A DNA stretch of 64,000 nucleotides, from contig BOKO01000019.1 of NCBI GenBank assembly GCA_016861025.1, forward strand, positions 1-64,000. Reading direction: 5' to 3'. The notes beneath the pieces are model-generated. The model searched no databases and was not told the DNA's origin. It worked only from the letters and a program-made list of their open reading frames with translations. The DNA comes from Chloroflexota bacterium. Lineage in GTDB: Bacteria > Chloroflexota > Anaerolineae > Caldilineales > Caldilineaceae. Every line of letters starts with the position of its first letter. Position 1 is the stretch's first letter. This document shows positions 26,591 through 35,226 of this stretch, in pieces. Both the position numbers and the translations under genes were made by a program.

Positions 26591-27694
26591 ATGCAACACA
26601 AACGGTTCCTGTCAATCTTCAGCGTAGTGCTCATTCTGTCTATGGTTGTCACCGGCTGCACCGTGCCTGCAGCCCCACCAGCGGCGCAGGCGCCGGCGGC
26701 CGCCACCGAAGCCGTCAGCGAAGCGCCGGCTGAAGGCGGTCGCTATGTGGGGTTCGTGCCGCCGGCGTTGACCAGCCCCTTCCACGTGGCGATGGTCGAC
26801 GGCGCCACCGCACGCAGCCAGGAGCTAGGCTGGACAATCGACGTGCAAGCGCCAGCCAGCGAGGGCGACTTCCAGGCATTTGTGACAACAGTGCAACAGT
26901 TGCTCGAGAAAGGCGTTGAAGCGATCAGCATCAACCCGATCGGCACCGACTCGGCGATCACCGCCGTCAAAGCCGCCAACGAGAAAGGCATCCCGATCCT
27001 GGCGCACAATTTCATCACCCCCTTCTCCGAAGGTGAGGTCAACGCCTACATCGGTTATGACCAATGGGGCGGCGCCGAAAAGCTGGCTGCGCACACCTGC
27101 GAGCTGATCGCCCAAAAGTATAACAGCACACCAGCCGAGACCACGGGCAAAGTCTTCATCCTCCTCGGCATCGACAGCATCTTCTCGCATCGGCGCACCG
27201 GCGGCTTCAAGGCGGGTCTGGCGAAGAACTGCCCGAATGTTGAGGTCGTCGGCGAGCAGACAGCGGAATGGCTGCGCACCAAGGGTTCGGAAGTGGCGAC
27301 CATCGCGCTGCAGGCGAACCCCGACATCGACGTCTTCTATGGCAACAGCGACGAAATGGCGATCGGCGCCGCGCTGGCAGCCGAGCAGCTGGGACTGGTG
27401 ATCAACCAGGATTTCTTTGCGGTCGGCATCGACGGCAATCAGCCCACGCTTGACCTGCTCAAGGAAGGCAAATTCAGCGCCACGCTCGGCGTCGACCCGG
27501 TGCGCATGGGTGTGACCGTGATCGACACGATGGAAAAAATCTTCAACGGCGAGGAAGTTCCGCAGATCATTCTCACGCCCTCCGTGGTGGTGACGCCGGA
27601 AAACCTGCAAGACTACCTCGATGGCAAGTTGTGGACCGAGCCGGTGGCAGGCTTCCCCGAACTCGATAATGACCTGCCGACCGTGCCCGAATAG
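26591..27694 (+). CDS. Sugar ABC transporter substrate-binding lipoprotein, RbsB-type
   Basis: The product (367 aa) is a periplasmic-binding-protein type I sugar receptor. A signal peptide ends in the lipobox VVTGC, then comes an Ala/Pro-rich linker and the RbsB fold (GRYVGFVPPALTSPFHVAMVDG; later FAVGIDGNQPTLDLLKEGKF). ATG 26591 is preferred because AAGGAG (26579-26584) ends 6 nt before it; the ATG at 26585 abuts the site. It is the last gene of the importer, followed by a strong hairpin. Ligand may be ribose, galactose or another monosaccharide. Confidence 0.9.
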   Translation: MQHKRFLSIFSVVLILSMVVTGCTVPAAPPAAQAPAAATEAVSEAPAEGGRYVGFVPPALTSPFHVAMVDGATARSQELGWTIDVQAPASEGDFQAFVTTVQQLLEKGVEAISINPIGTDSAITAVKAANEKGIPILAHNFITPFSEGEVNAYIGYDQWGGAEKLAAHTCELIAQKYNSTPAETTGKVFILLGIDSIFSHRRTGGFKAGLAKNCPNVEVVGEQTAEWLRTKGSEVATIALQANPDIDVFYGNSDEMAIGAALAAEQLGLVINQDFFAVGIDGNQPTLDLLKEGKFSATLGVDPVRMGVTVIDTMEKIFNGEEVPQIILTPSVVVTPENLQDYLDGKLWTEPVAGFPELDNDLPTVPE

Positions 27695-27724
27695 ACAATT
27701 CACCTGTAAACAGCGCTCCTTTTG

Positions 27725-27761
27725 ACGAAGATGGGGAAGGCGACGCCTTCCCCATCTTCGT
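27725..27761 (+). terminator. Strong hairpin after the sugar importer
   Basis: ACGAAGATGGGGAAGGCG (27725-27742) is perfectly complementary to 27744-27761, giving an approximately 17-bp stem with a tiny loop. No long U-run follows, so it may work with Rho. The remaining 28 kb-side gap (to 28043) shows no other gene. Confidence 0.75.
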
Positions 27762-28043
27762 TGGCTGTGATTGGGTGTACTCATAGCCGTCGGCATGCAA
27801 CGTCAAACCACACACAATCACTTTGCTATACGAAAAATTTGGCTCTTCCAACCCCTGGCGCCTTTTCCGATAGCGACTGACCTGATCAAAATCCATTCGT
27901 AAAATGTGTGCAGCCAGGAAAAATCCAAGATTGACGCGCTCAACTCTGTTTGCTAAAGTTGGATAGTAGGAAACAACTATTGAATGCACAGAGAATTCCA
28001 ACCGCGTCTGTGCATCTCATATATGCAAGGGGAAACAGTTGAC

Positions 28044-29219
28044 ATGAGTTTTCAGATCGATAGGAATATGAATCGCTGGTGGTTTGGTGCAGTACTGTTG
28101 GCAATGGTCTTGTTGCTCTGTATGACTACACGCACCGCCCTGGCGCAAGGTGGTGGGGTGCATACTGTCGCCGCCGGCGAAACCCTGACCGCCATTGCTC
28201 GCCGCTACCAGACCGACATCAATACACTGATGCGTCTCAACGCCATTAGCGACCCAAGCTTAATTCGCGTCGGACAGGTGCTCTCTGTGCCGTCAAGCGT
28301 TGTCGGCAGCGGCGCCGGACGTGATGCGTCAACTGGCGCAATCGACTTGACGGCAACCATGCCAACCGCCAGCGCAGAATTGACGCGTATCTACATTGCG
28401 CTGCCCGGCGACACGCTATCAACCGTCGCTGCCAAATTTCGCACCTCCACAGCACGACTGGCGGAGATGAATCAACGATCACCTTCCGCCCTGCTCCATG
28501 TCGGCGAAGCGCTGCGCGTGCCGGTGAGTCAAGGGACAACCTTTGCTCCGCAGTTGGGTGAGGAGATTCCGGTTGCCGGCAAACACTATGTACACGTGAT
28601 ACAGGAAGGCGAGACGCTTGCCGGCATCGTCAACGCGTATGGCACATCGCTGCGCCGCACGCTTGAACTCAACAACATCGCCGATGCAAGACAGGTTAAG
28701 CCAGGACAACGCATTGTCGTGCCGCCCCCTTCCTTCGCCGAAATCTTTGCCAATGCACCGATGGGCAAGAACGGCGTGCCTGAATATCCCGTCATCCCAA
28801 CTGAAGACAAGTGGATTTCGGTCGATCTCGACCATCAACGTCTGTATGCATGGGAAGGAAATAAGTTGATCAAGCGTTTTGCCATCTCATCGGGCAAAGC
28901 CAAAACCCCAACGGTGACCGGCGTCTTCCGCATTTGGGCGAAGGTTTCGTCGCAGACAATGCAGGGCGGTAGCCGCGCTGCTGGCGACTATTACAATCTG
29001 CCCAACGTGCAGTGGGTGCAGTATTTCTACCGAGATTATGCACTGCACGGCGCTTACTGGCACAATAAATTTGGTACGCCAACCAGTCGAGGCTGCATCA
29101 ATTTGACCAACAGCGATGCAAAATGGCTTTTCGATTGGGCGTCGCCGACAGTGTCCTACAGCGGGTGGCACTTTATGGACGCCGCCAATCCGGGGACGCT
29201 GGTGATTGTCCACCGTTAG
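28044..29219 (+). CDS. LysM-repeat L,D-transpeptidase (YkuD domain), secreted
   Basis: The product (391 aa) starts with a signal peptide or anchor (WWFGAVLLAMVLLLC). Three LysM peptidoglycan-binding domains follow (about 39-83, 115-160, 180-225), each opening with a GETL or GDTL box. The C-terminal YkuD catalytic domain (about 255-391) has the motif HGAYW...SRGCINL, with catalytic Cys near 350. Such enzymes cross-link peptidoglycan by 3-3 bonds. ATG 28044 is used, with AAGGGG 11 nt upstream; ATG 28068 would give a shorter leader. Presence of this enzyme implies peptidoglycan, consistent with Chloroflexota. Confidence 0.9.
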   Translation: MSFQIDRNMNRWWFGAVLLAMVLLLCMTTRTALAQGGGVHTVAAGETLTAIARRYQTDINTLMRLNAISDPSLIRVGQVLSVPSSVVGSGAGRDASTGAIDLTATMPTASAELTRIYIALPGDTLSTVAAKFRTSTARLAEMNQRSPSALLHVGEALRVPVSQGTTFAPQLGEEIPVAGKHYVHVIQEGETLAGIVNAYGTSLRRTLELNNIADARQVKPGQRIVVPPPSFAEIFANAPMGKNGVPEYPVIPTEDKWISVDLDHQRLYAWEGNKLIKRFAISSGKAKTPTVTGVFRIWAKVSSQTMQGGSRAAGDYYNLPNVQWVQYFYRDYALHGAYWHNKFGTPTSRGCINLTNSDAKWLFDWASPTVSYSGWHFMDAANPGTLVIVHR

Positions 29220-29242
29220 CAGAAACAGAAAGGAAATCGACA

Positions 29243-30262
29243 ATGCGTTATCAGGCAGATTCCGAACGATATGATGGTCGAATGCTCTATCGGCGCACAG
29301 GGCGCAGCGGGCTGCTGCTACCGGCGGTGTCATTGGGGCTGTGGCATAACTTTGGCGGGGTGGATATCTACGAGAACGCGCGCGCCATGGTGTTGCGCGC
29401 CTTTGATCTCGGCATCACCCATTTCGACCTGGCGAACAACTATGGACCGCCGCCCGGTTCAGCCGAGGAAAATTTCGGGCGCATCATGGCGCAGGATCTG
29501 CACTCCTATCGAGATGAGTTGATCATCTCCACCAAAGCCGGTTACTACATGTGGCCCGGTCCCTACGGCGAATGGGGATCGCGCAAGTATTTGATCGCCA
29601 GCCTCGACCAAAGCCTCAAACGCATGGGGCTGGAGTATGTGGACATCTTCTACAGCCACCGTCCGGACCCCAACACGCCTTTAGAGGAGACCATGATGGC
29701 GCTCGATTACGCCGTGCGGTCGGGACGCGCGCTGTACGTTGGCATCTCCACCTATTCGCCGGAGCAGACGCGCCAGGCAGCCGCCATTTTGCGCTCTCTA
29801 GGGACGCCATGCCTGATCCATCAGCCCGCCTTCAGCATGTTCAATCGCTGGATCGAAGGCGGCCTGCTCGATGTGTTGGGGGAAGAGGGGATCGGCTGCA
29901 TCGCCTTTTCGCCGCTGGCGCAGGGGTTGTTGACCAACAAATATCTCGGCGGAAGCATTCCATCCGATTCACGCGCGGCCAAATCCCACGGTTTTCTCAA
30001 ATCGGATGAAGTCAGTGCCAAACGCATTGGCATGGTGCGTCGGCTCAACCAATTAGCCGAAGGTCGGAGCCAGACGATGGCGCAAATGGCGATTGCATGG
30101 GTGCTGCGCCACCCGCAGATGACCTCAGCGCTGATCGGCGCCAGCAAGGTGAGCCAGATCGAGGACTGTGCGGGAGCGGTGCGCAACCTAAGCTTCACCG
30201 AACAGGAGCTAAACGCCATCGAAGCCATCCTGCGCGATGATGACGAGCCGCCCGTCTGGTAA
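29243..30262 (+). CDS. Aldo/keto reductase, YghZ/glyceraldehyde-3-phosphate reductase-like
   Basis: The product (339 aa) closely resembles E. coli YghZ (L-glyceraldehyde 3-phosphate reductase, also methylglyoxal detoxifying). It opens with MRYQADSERYDGRMLYRRTG and runs through SLGLWHNFGG and HFDLANNYGPPPGSAE. The catalytic Asp/Tyr lie in that segment, Lys in STKAGYY and His in YSHRPDPN. ATG 29243 has AAAGGAAA about 8 nt upstream. It lies 23 nt after the L,D-transpeptidase gene and ends in a hairpin. The first 20 residues agree with YghZ, so the start is well supported. Confidence 0.9.
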   Translation: MRYQADSERYDGRMLYRRTGRSGLLLPAVSLGLWHNFGGVDIYENARAMVLRAFDLGITHFDLANNYGPPPGSAEENFGRIMAQDLHSYRDELIISTKAGYYMWPGPYGEWGSRKYLIASLDQSLKRMGLEYVDIFYSHRPDPNTPLEETMMALDYAVRSGRALYVGISTYSPEQTRQAAAILRSLGTPCLIHQPAFSMFNRWIEGGLLDVLGEEGIGCIAFSPLAQGLLTNKYLGGSIPSDSRAAKSHGFLKSDEVSAKRIGMVRRLNQLAEGRSQTMAQMAIAWVLRHPQMTSALIGASKVSQIEDCAGAVRNLSFTEQELNAIEAILRDDDEPPVW

Positions 30263-30277
30263 GCGCGCTCGAACAAC

Positions 30278-30308
30278 GAGGAACGGGTCGCGCCTGCACC
30301 CGTTCCTC
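30278..30308 (+). terminator. Hairpin terminator after the aldo/keto reductase
   Basis: GAGGAACGGGT (30278-30288) pairs with ACCCGTTCCTC (30298-30308) around a 9-nt loop. No U-tract follows, so a Rho-dependent or mRNA-end function is possible. Confidence 0.65.
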
Positions 30309-30424
30309 CACAATGGATTGGCTGCGACATCCAGTTGAAGCCCCCCTCTCCACAGTACATCTTTCACCAATTTCTTGGGACATCGCGCACTATTGATTGG
30401 AAAGAAACGATGCTAGACTATCCT

Positions 30425-30448
30425 AGATTGTGAATAAAATCACAATCT
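30425..30448. promoter_or_regulatory. CRP/FNR-type palindromic binding site
   Basis: AGATTGTGA and TCACAATCT flank a 6-nt spacer (ATAAAA). The core TGTGA-N6-TCACA is the canonical CRP-site pattern. It lies 56 nt before the ATG of the small Cys-rich protein at 30504, so it is well placed for transcriptional control. The regulator is not in the window. Confidence 0.7.
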
Positions 30449-30503
30449 TAACGGAATCGCGAACCAAAATCTATCTACATTCAAGATCACCGGAGATCAA
30501 ATC

Positions 30504-30761
30504 ATGACTACGACCGTCAGCTCAGCAATGGAAGCCACTGCCGAACGCAAGCCGTGCCCGGAGCAGATCTGGGGCGATGAGACGCCACGTGTGCTCGATG
30601 TTCTGAACCTCGAAGCGCCCAGCCAGGAATTGGTGTACACCATCTGCGATTGCTGCCAGCAATGGGGCTATTGCTATACGATGTTGATCGATCGGGAGGG
30701 GCTGCCGGTCGGTCGAAGCTCGTTCTGTCCTGATTGTCTGACAAAGTATGCTCGGAAATGA
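30504..30761 (+). CDS. Small cysteine-rich protein, probable zinc-binding (function unknown)
   Basis: The 85-residue product has two cysteine groups at its end, ICDCCQQWGYC and FCPDCLTKY, which could coordinate one zinc ion as a short ribbon. The N-terminus is polar and probably disordered. GGAGAT lies about 8 nt before ATG 30504. It is preceded by a CRP-like palindrome and followed by the M-box leader of mgtE, so it seems to be a separate transcription unit. I recognise no family. Confidence 0.65.
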   Translation: MTTTVSSAMEATAERKPCPEQIWGDETPRVLDVLNLEAPSQELVYTICDCCQQWGYCYTMLIDREGLPVGRSSFCPDCLTKYARK

Positions 30762-30850
30762 ATGTGTTCAGAAGCAAGGCGTCGTCAGAACAACAAAGTT
30801 TTCTGCGAAGCCCTCTATGTTCTGCCGCAAATATTTCAAAGAATAAACGC

Positions 30851-30879
30851 TTGACAGATACGCAGAATCGGCGTATAAA
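30851..30879 (+). promoter_or_regulatory. Sigma70-like promoter of the mgtE leader
   Basis: TTGACA (30851-30856), a 17-nt spacer and TATAAA (30874-30879). The transcript would start near 30886, just before the M-box core. This is the cleanest promoter in the window. Confidence 0.8.
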
Positions 30880-30894
30880 GTTGGTCGAAAACTG

Positions 30895-31065
30895 AATAGC
30901 CGTTAGGTGAGGCTCCTGGTTGAACACAGGCTACTGCCCGGAAATGTCGAGAGACGCCAATGGGTAGAACAGGCCAGATCGGATTAAGGTTTGGCATAAT
31001 GTAGCTACTCTCTTCAGGATTGAGATTTACGTCAGCCAGTGCCAAAACTCAACGAGGGGCGCGCA
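30895..31065 (+). promoter_or_regulatory. M-box (ykoK) magnesium riboswitch
   Basis: The core GTTAGGTGAGGCTCCT (30902-30917) is followed by ACTGCCCGGAAATGTC (30933-30948), then GAGAGACGCCAATGGGT (30949-30965) and a later CAGTGCCAAA block (about 31037-31046). These blocks match the M-box leader known from Bacillus ykoK/mgtE in identity and order. The aptamer binds Mg2+ and stops transcription when magnesium is plentiful. Here an intrinsic terminator lies 30 nt further on and the magnesium transporter gene mgtE downstream, which supports the call strongly. Confidence 0.92.
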
Positions 31066-31094
31066 GCAGTAACAACTGTACTGTCACTTCATGC

Positions 31095-31123
31095 AAGGCA
31101 ACTCCTCGTGAGTTGCCTTTTTT
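31095..31123 (+). terminator. Intrinsic terminator of the M-box expression platform
   Basis: AAGGCAACTC (31095-31104) pairs with GAGTTGCCTT (31110-31119) around a CTCGT loop and runs into TTTTTT. This is a canonical Rho-independent terminator, probably formed in the Mg2+-bound state. Confidence 0.9.
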
Positions 31124-31185
31124 GCGTCCCGCGATTGATTTCGCAGCATATATCTTTAGCGCCAGTGAAAGGAGGTGAGACAGCC

Positions 31186-31356
31186 ATGCCGACAGAAACT
31201 ATAGACAGCAACAACAGCGACAGTAGTAGTCAACGCACTGCGCTGCACTTGATGTGCAGTCCTGATCAATCAATAGAGGTGAACTATGTTGAAAATGACA
31301 TGGACGCTGAACGAGCATGGTCGTCTCATCGCCCACTGGCAAGTCTGTCCTTCTGA
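31186..31356 (+). CDS. Small leader ORF 1 upstream of mgtE
   Basis: A 56-codon reading frame starts at ATG 31186 behind an ideal ribosome binding site, AAAGGAGGTGA (31168-31178). The product is Ser/Asn-rich at its start, then unremarkable; no family is recognised. It lies between the M-box terminator and mgtE, so it is only transcribed when the riboswitch permits. The strong site and position make translation likely; a leader-peptide role is inference. Confidence 0.55.
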   Translation: MPTETIDSNNSDSSSQRTALHLMCSPDQSIEVNYVENDMDAERAWSSHRPLASLSF

Positions 31357-31390
31357 CCAGAAGCCACAGCCCCTGCCGCTCGCTCACTGA
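31286..31390 (+). CDS. Small leader ORF 2 upstream of mgtE
   Basis: A 34-codon frame starts at ATG 31286 after AGAGGTGA (31275-31282) and overlaps leader ORF 1 in a different frame. The product begins MLKMTWTLNEHGRLIAHW and ends in a Pro-rich stretch (PQPLPLAH). Two nested small ORFs with their own Shine-Dalgarno sequences in an mgtE leader recall the short Pro-rich leader peptides of enterobacterial mgtA/mgtCBR, but no homology is claimed. Confidence 0.45.
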   Translation: MLKMTWTLNEHGRLIAHWQVCPSDQKPQPLPLAH

Positions 31391-31525
31391 ACCATTCCAA
31401 CAATTGAACACCGGTGCGTTTTTTTTCGACCGAGCCATCTGCACATCTATCGTCATGAATAGATGGCATATGCACTCTATCGGACAAAAAATGACCCAAC
31501 ATCGTCCATTTAAGCGGAGACCATC

Positions 31526-32872
31526 ATGATCGACCAACTTGTAACAACCAATGTCCAACAATTGATTGCAGAGAAACAATGGATGACGCTGCGCGAGCTG
31601 GTGGCGGACTGGCCTGCGCCGGAGATTGCCGATCTCTTGAACGAGCTTGGCAAGGTCGAACGCGTTGTCTTTTTTCGCATCTTGCCGCGCAAGCGAGCTA
31701 ATGAAGTGTTTGTCTATCTGTCATTGGACGAGCAGAACCAGTTGCTCAAAGACCTGACCGATGAAGAGACGCGCCAGTTGCTGGCGGACCTCAGCCCAGA
31801 CGATCGCACGATGTTGCTCGAAGAGCTGCCCGGGCGGGTCAGCCAGCGGCTGCTCAACCTCTTGAGTCCTGAGGATCTGACTGAGGCGCGGCAGCTTCTT
31901 GGCTATCCAGAGGATAGCGTCGGTCGTCTGATGACACCCAATTATGTCGCCGTGCAGCGCGACTGGACCCTGGCTGCAGCGCTTACACACATCCGCACAC
32001 GTGCACGTGAGAGCGAAACCATCAACGTCATCTATGTCGTAGACAAAGACTGGCGGCTTCTGGATGCACTCGAACTGCGACGCTTTATTTTTGGCGAGCC
32101 GGATGCAACCGTCGCGAGCATCATGGACGACACCTTTATCGCTATTTCGGCGTTCGCCGACCAGGAAGAAGCTGTGCGCATGATGCAGCGCTATGACCTC
32201 GATGTGCTGCCGGTGGTCGATTCAGACAACGTATTGGTCGGCATCATCACCGCCGACGATGTGCTCGATGTGGCGCAAGAGGAAGCGACGGAAGATTTTC
32301 ATCGCACCGCCGCGGTTGCGCCGCTCAACGTGAGTTACAGCGACATCGGCGTCCCGCAGCTCTATCGCAAACGCATCGGGTGGCTCCTGGCGCTTGTCTT
32401 CATGAATATCTTTTCGGGCGCCGCCATCGCCGCGTTTGAGGAGACGATTGCAGCAGCTGTGGCGTTGGTCTTCTTTCTGCCGCTGCTCATCGACAGCAGC
32501 GGCAACGCCGGCTCCCAGTCGGCGACGCTGATGGTGCGTGCGCTGGCGGTTGGCGACGTACGCGTGGGCGATTGGGGAAAATTGCTTGGCAGAGAGCTGG
32601 CAGTGGCGACGCTGCTCGGCGTCTCGATGTCGATTGCAGTGGCGGTGGTCGGCATCTTCCGCGCAGGACCGGAAGTCGCGATGGTCGTCTCGTTGACCAT
32701 GATGCTGGTTGTATTGGCTGGCAGTCTGATCGGTATGTCCCTGCCGTTTATCTTCAGCAAATTGAAGCTCGACCCAGCCACTGCCAGCGCACCGCTAATT
32801 ACGTCGCTCGCCGACATCTCTGGCGTGCTGATCTACTTCTCGCTGGCGACATGGTTGTTGGGGGTGGGATAG
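31526..32872 (+). CDS. mgtE: Magnesium transporter MgtE
   Basis: The product (448 aa) has the MgtE layout. The N-domain (about 20-125) includes DLSPDDRTMLLEELP; the CBS pair (about 130-255) includes SVGRLMTPNYV and DVLPVVDSDNVLVGIITADD. The C-terminal five-helix channel (about 280-448) includes FLPLLIDSSGNAGSQSATLMVRAL. MgtE forms a Mg2+-gated channel dimer; the N and CBS domains close it at high cytosolic Mg2+. GGAG lies about 10 nt before ATG 31526. Control by the M-box about 400 nt upstream adds transcriptional feedback. Confidence 0.95.
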   Translation: MIDQLVTTNVQQLIAEKQWMTLRELVADWPAPEIADLLNELGKVERVVFFRILPRKRANEVFVYLSLDEQNQLLKDLTDEETRQLLADLSPDDRTMLLEELPGRVSQRLLNLLSPEDLTEARQLLGYPEDSVGRLMTPNYVAVQRDWTLAAALTHIRTRARESETINVIYVVDKDWRLLDALELRRFIFGEPDATVASIMDDTFIAISAFADQEEAVRMMQRYDLDVLPVVDSDNVLVGIITADDVLDVAQEEATEDFHRTAAVAPLNVSYSDIGVPQLYRKRIGWLLALVFMNIFSGAAIAAFEETIAAAVALVFFLPLLIDSSGNAGSQSATLMVRALAVGDVRVGDWGKLLGRELAVATLLGVSMSIAVAVVGIFRAGPEVAMVVSLTMMLVVLAGSLIGMSLPFIFSKLKLDPATASAPLITSLADISGVLIYFSLATWLLGVG

Positions 32873-32892
32873 CGGCTGTTTATGTTGCGAGA

Positions 32893-32947
32893 TTCACCAT
32901 TGTGGATTAAAGGTGGCGCGCCGCTGCCTGCAATCCACAATGGTGAA
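32893..32947. terminator. Bidirectional hairpin between mgtE and prfB
   Basis: TTCACCATTGTGGATT (32893-32908) is the exact complement of AATCCACAATGGTGAA (32932-32947), leaving a 23-nt loop. It sits between the two converging genes and could terminate both. Confidence 0.7.
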
Positions 32948-32964
32948 ATGATATCGGCAGGTTG

Positions 32965-34066
32965 TCAGGCGTCTACATCGTGTAGGTTGCTCTTGAGCCA
33001 CGCCTCGATGAACATGTCGATATCGCCGTCGAGCACGGCGGTTGTGTTGCCGGTTTCGACGTCGGTGCGCAGGTCTTTGACCATCTGATAGGGGTGCAAT
33101 ACATAGCTGCGAATCTGGCTGCCAAAGTTGGCGTCCTCGATCTTGCCCTTGAGTTTTGCCTTCTCCGCCGCCAGCTTCTCCTGCTCCATTTCATAGAGGC
33201 GGCCGCGCAGCACGCGCATCGCCATCTCGCGATTTTGCGTCTGGCTGCGTTCGTTCTGCGAGGTGACGATCATCCCTGTCGGCAGATGACGGATGCGCAC
33301 GGCGGTTTGATTTTTTTGCACATTCTGCCCGCCGGCGCCGCTGCTGAGAAAGACTTCAACTTCGATGTCTTTGGGGTCGATCTGAATCTCGATATCCTCG
33401 TCGAGCACCGGCATCACCTCGACTTTGGCGAAGCTGGTGTGGCGGCGATTGTTGGAATCGAACGGGCTGAGGCGCACCAGGCGATGCACGCCTTTCTCTG
33501 CTTTGAGCAAACCATAGGCGTTCGGGCCGTTGATCTCGACGGTGACGCTCTTGATGCCCGCCTCTTCGCCCTCGGTCTCATCGGTGATGAAGGTCTTGAA
33601 TTTATGCTTTTCCGCCCAACGCAGATACATGCGCAGCAACATCTGCGCCCAGTCCTGCGCCTCGGTGCCGCCCGCGCCGGCGTGAATGCTGAGGATGGCG
33701 GCGGCGCCGTCATGCGGCCCGCTCATCGCCAGGTCGAACTCGCGCTGATCAAGCTCAGCTTCAAGCGCGGCCGCCTCGGCTTCCAGCTCGGTCAACATCG
33801 ACGGATCGTCTTCCGCCATGCCGTAAAGGTCGAGCGCATCGTGGGCGCGGCGCGTAAGCGACTCCCACACTTCGACCTTGTCGCGCAGCCCGCTCACTTC
33901 CTGCATCACCTTCTGCGCGCTCTGCGGGTCGTCCCAAAAATCGGGCTGCTGGATGCGCTGATCCAGCTCGGCGATCCGTTCGATTTTGCCCGGTATGTCA
34001 AAGACGCCCCCGGATAGCGTCCACACGTTCGACCAGTTGATTTAAGCGGTTTTCCAGTTCACTCAT
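32965..34066 (-). CDS. prfB: Peptide chain release factor 2 (programmed +1 frameshift)
   Basis: RF2 recognises UGA and UAA stop codons. The 22-codon first part runs from ATG 34066 to an in-frame TGA (33998-34000), and the rest continues in the +1 frame, giving 366 aa in total. Catalytic GGQ is in GAGGQNVQ, and the stop-reading SPF tripeptide is in RLSPFDSNNR, both typical of RF2. GGAAGGTGG lies before the start. The slippery site CTT-TGA-C with GGGGG just upstream is the classic autoregulatory arrangement. Secure. Confidence 0.95.
33997..34012 (-). promoter_or_regulatory. RF2 programmed +1 frameshift site
   Basis: On the minus strand CGG GGG CGT CTT TGA C places a G-rich internal Shine-Dalgarno-like run three nucleotides before CTT and the early TGA codon. 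Slippage of the tRNA on CTT to TTT when RF2 is scarce lets translation continue as L-D-I-P-G-K. Confidence 0.93.
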
Positions 34067-34080
34067 CGCATCCACCTTCC

Positions 34081-35226
34081 TTATGACTGCACAGCGGCAG
34101 AAGAATCTTGCTGGCTGCTGCACCGCGTCGATACAGCCAGACCAACCACTGATGTTACCATAGCAAGACCGAAAAGCGCAGCCAGCCCCCACCATTGCAG
34201 CGCAAATCCCAGTAGCCAGACGCCCATGCCGTTGCCAAAATCGAAGCCCAGATAGAAGGTCGAGACGGCGCGGCCACGGTGCGCCGCCGGCATGAAACGC
34301 ACGTGCAGCGCCATCAGCAGCGGATGCAGGATGCCGCCGCCCGCCGCCACCAGCGATGTCGCCATGAGAAAGGTGGGCAGAGTGGCCGTGAATGCGAACA
34401 AACCAAGTCCGCCCGCCATCGCTGCAAAGCCAGCCTGGAGCAACAACCGCTCGCGTCCCCGATCCTGCAAGGGGCCTGTCGCCAGCCGGGTGAGAATGAT
34501 GGCGATGCCATACACAGCATAGAGCAGGCCGACCGGCTCGACGCCGCGGCGCAACGCCAGCAACGGCAGAAATTGCAGCCAGACGCCAAAGCCAACGCCG
34601 AGCAGCGCCGCCGCCAGCCACGGTTGACGGATCGACTGTGGCGCCACCCAGAGGCGGTTATCGGCAGTTGTAAAAGAAGACATAGCGGCTCGGTTGCCAA
34701 AGCTGAGCGCCAACGCGCCGCACAACAGCGCCGCCAGCACAGCCGCATAGAAGACCTGCACCGGCGTGACCCGTCCGAGCGCAGCATCCACAGCAGCGGG
34801 CGTCAGAGTCATGGCGACGTTGGCGGCAATTCCAAAGCGCGCCAGCGTCGATCCCTGGCGAGCGGGCGGCGCCAGGTCGCTGATACGCGCTGTCGCCGCC
34901 GTGGAGACGGCGACGTAGCCCAGCGCCTGCAGGGTGCGCGCCGCCATCAAGACCAAAACATCGCCCGTGGGCAACACCGCCAATACACCCACTGCAAAGA
35001 ACACGACGCCCGCCAGAATCACCGTGCGCCGTCCCAGCCGGTCGCTTGCCAGCCCAGCCAGAGGTCGACCGACCAGCGCCGCAATCCCAAACGAGCCGAG
35101 CACCAACCCCACCTGCCAGTCCGCCAGCCCTAGATCAACCAGATAAGGCGGCAGCGGCACCAACAACATGTAAAAGGCGACAAAGAACAGCAGAGTTGCA
35201 GAAAAGACACGCGACGATTCAGACAT
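34081..35226 (-). CDS. Major facilitator superfamily transporter
   Basis: The product (381 aa) is a 11-12-helix MFS permease. The inter-helix-2/3 MFS motif is visible as GRPLAGLASDRLGRRTV (about 53-69), and a second half-repeat lies near ATGPLQDRGRER. The short length fits sugar-efflux or multidrug-exporter-type families. ATG 35226 is used; the frame extends to a GTG at 35241. AGGAAGG lies about 12 nt upstream. It shares direction with prfB and is only 14 bp from it, so they may be co-transcribed. Substrate unknown. Confidence 0.82.
   Translation of the reverse strand: MSESSRVFSATLLFFVAFYMLLVPLPPYLVDLGLADWQVGLVLGSFGIAALVGRPLAGLASDRLGRRTVILAGVVFFAVGVLAVLPTGDVLVLMAARTLQALGYVAVSTAATARISDLAPPARQGSTLARFGIAANVAMTLTPAAVDAALGRVTPVQVFYAAVLAALLCGALALSFGNRAAMSSFTTADNRLWVAPQSIRQPWLAAALLGVGFGVWLQFLPLLALRRGVEPVGLLYAVYGIAIILTRLATGPLQDRGRERLLLQAGFAAMAGGLGLFAFTATLPTFLMATSLVAAGGGILHPLLMALHVRFMPAAHRGRAVSTFYLGFDFGNGMGVWLLGFALQWWGLAALFGLAMVTSVVGLAVSTRCSSQQDSSAAVQS

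Noticed and set aside
31419..31428. T-run TTTTTTTT as a second terminator before mgtE
   Set aside because: I could not find a stable stem directly upstream of it.
31317..31529. Frame of 70 codons before mgtE as a third leader ORF
   Set aside because: It overlaps the mgtE start and has no ribosome binding site, unlike the frames at 31186 and 31286.
33998..34026. prfB as a pseudogene because of the split frame
   Set aside because: The break has the canonical CTT-TGA-C site with an upstream G-run, so it is the normal programmed frameshift.
34279..35133. Plus-strand frame of 284 codons opposite the MFS gene
   Set aside because: Extremely rich in Arg, Gln and His, with no motif; the opposite strand encodes a clear MFS transporter.
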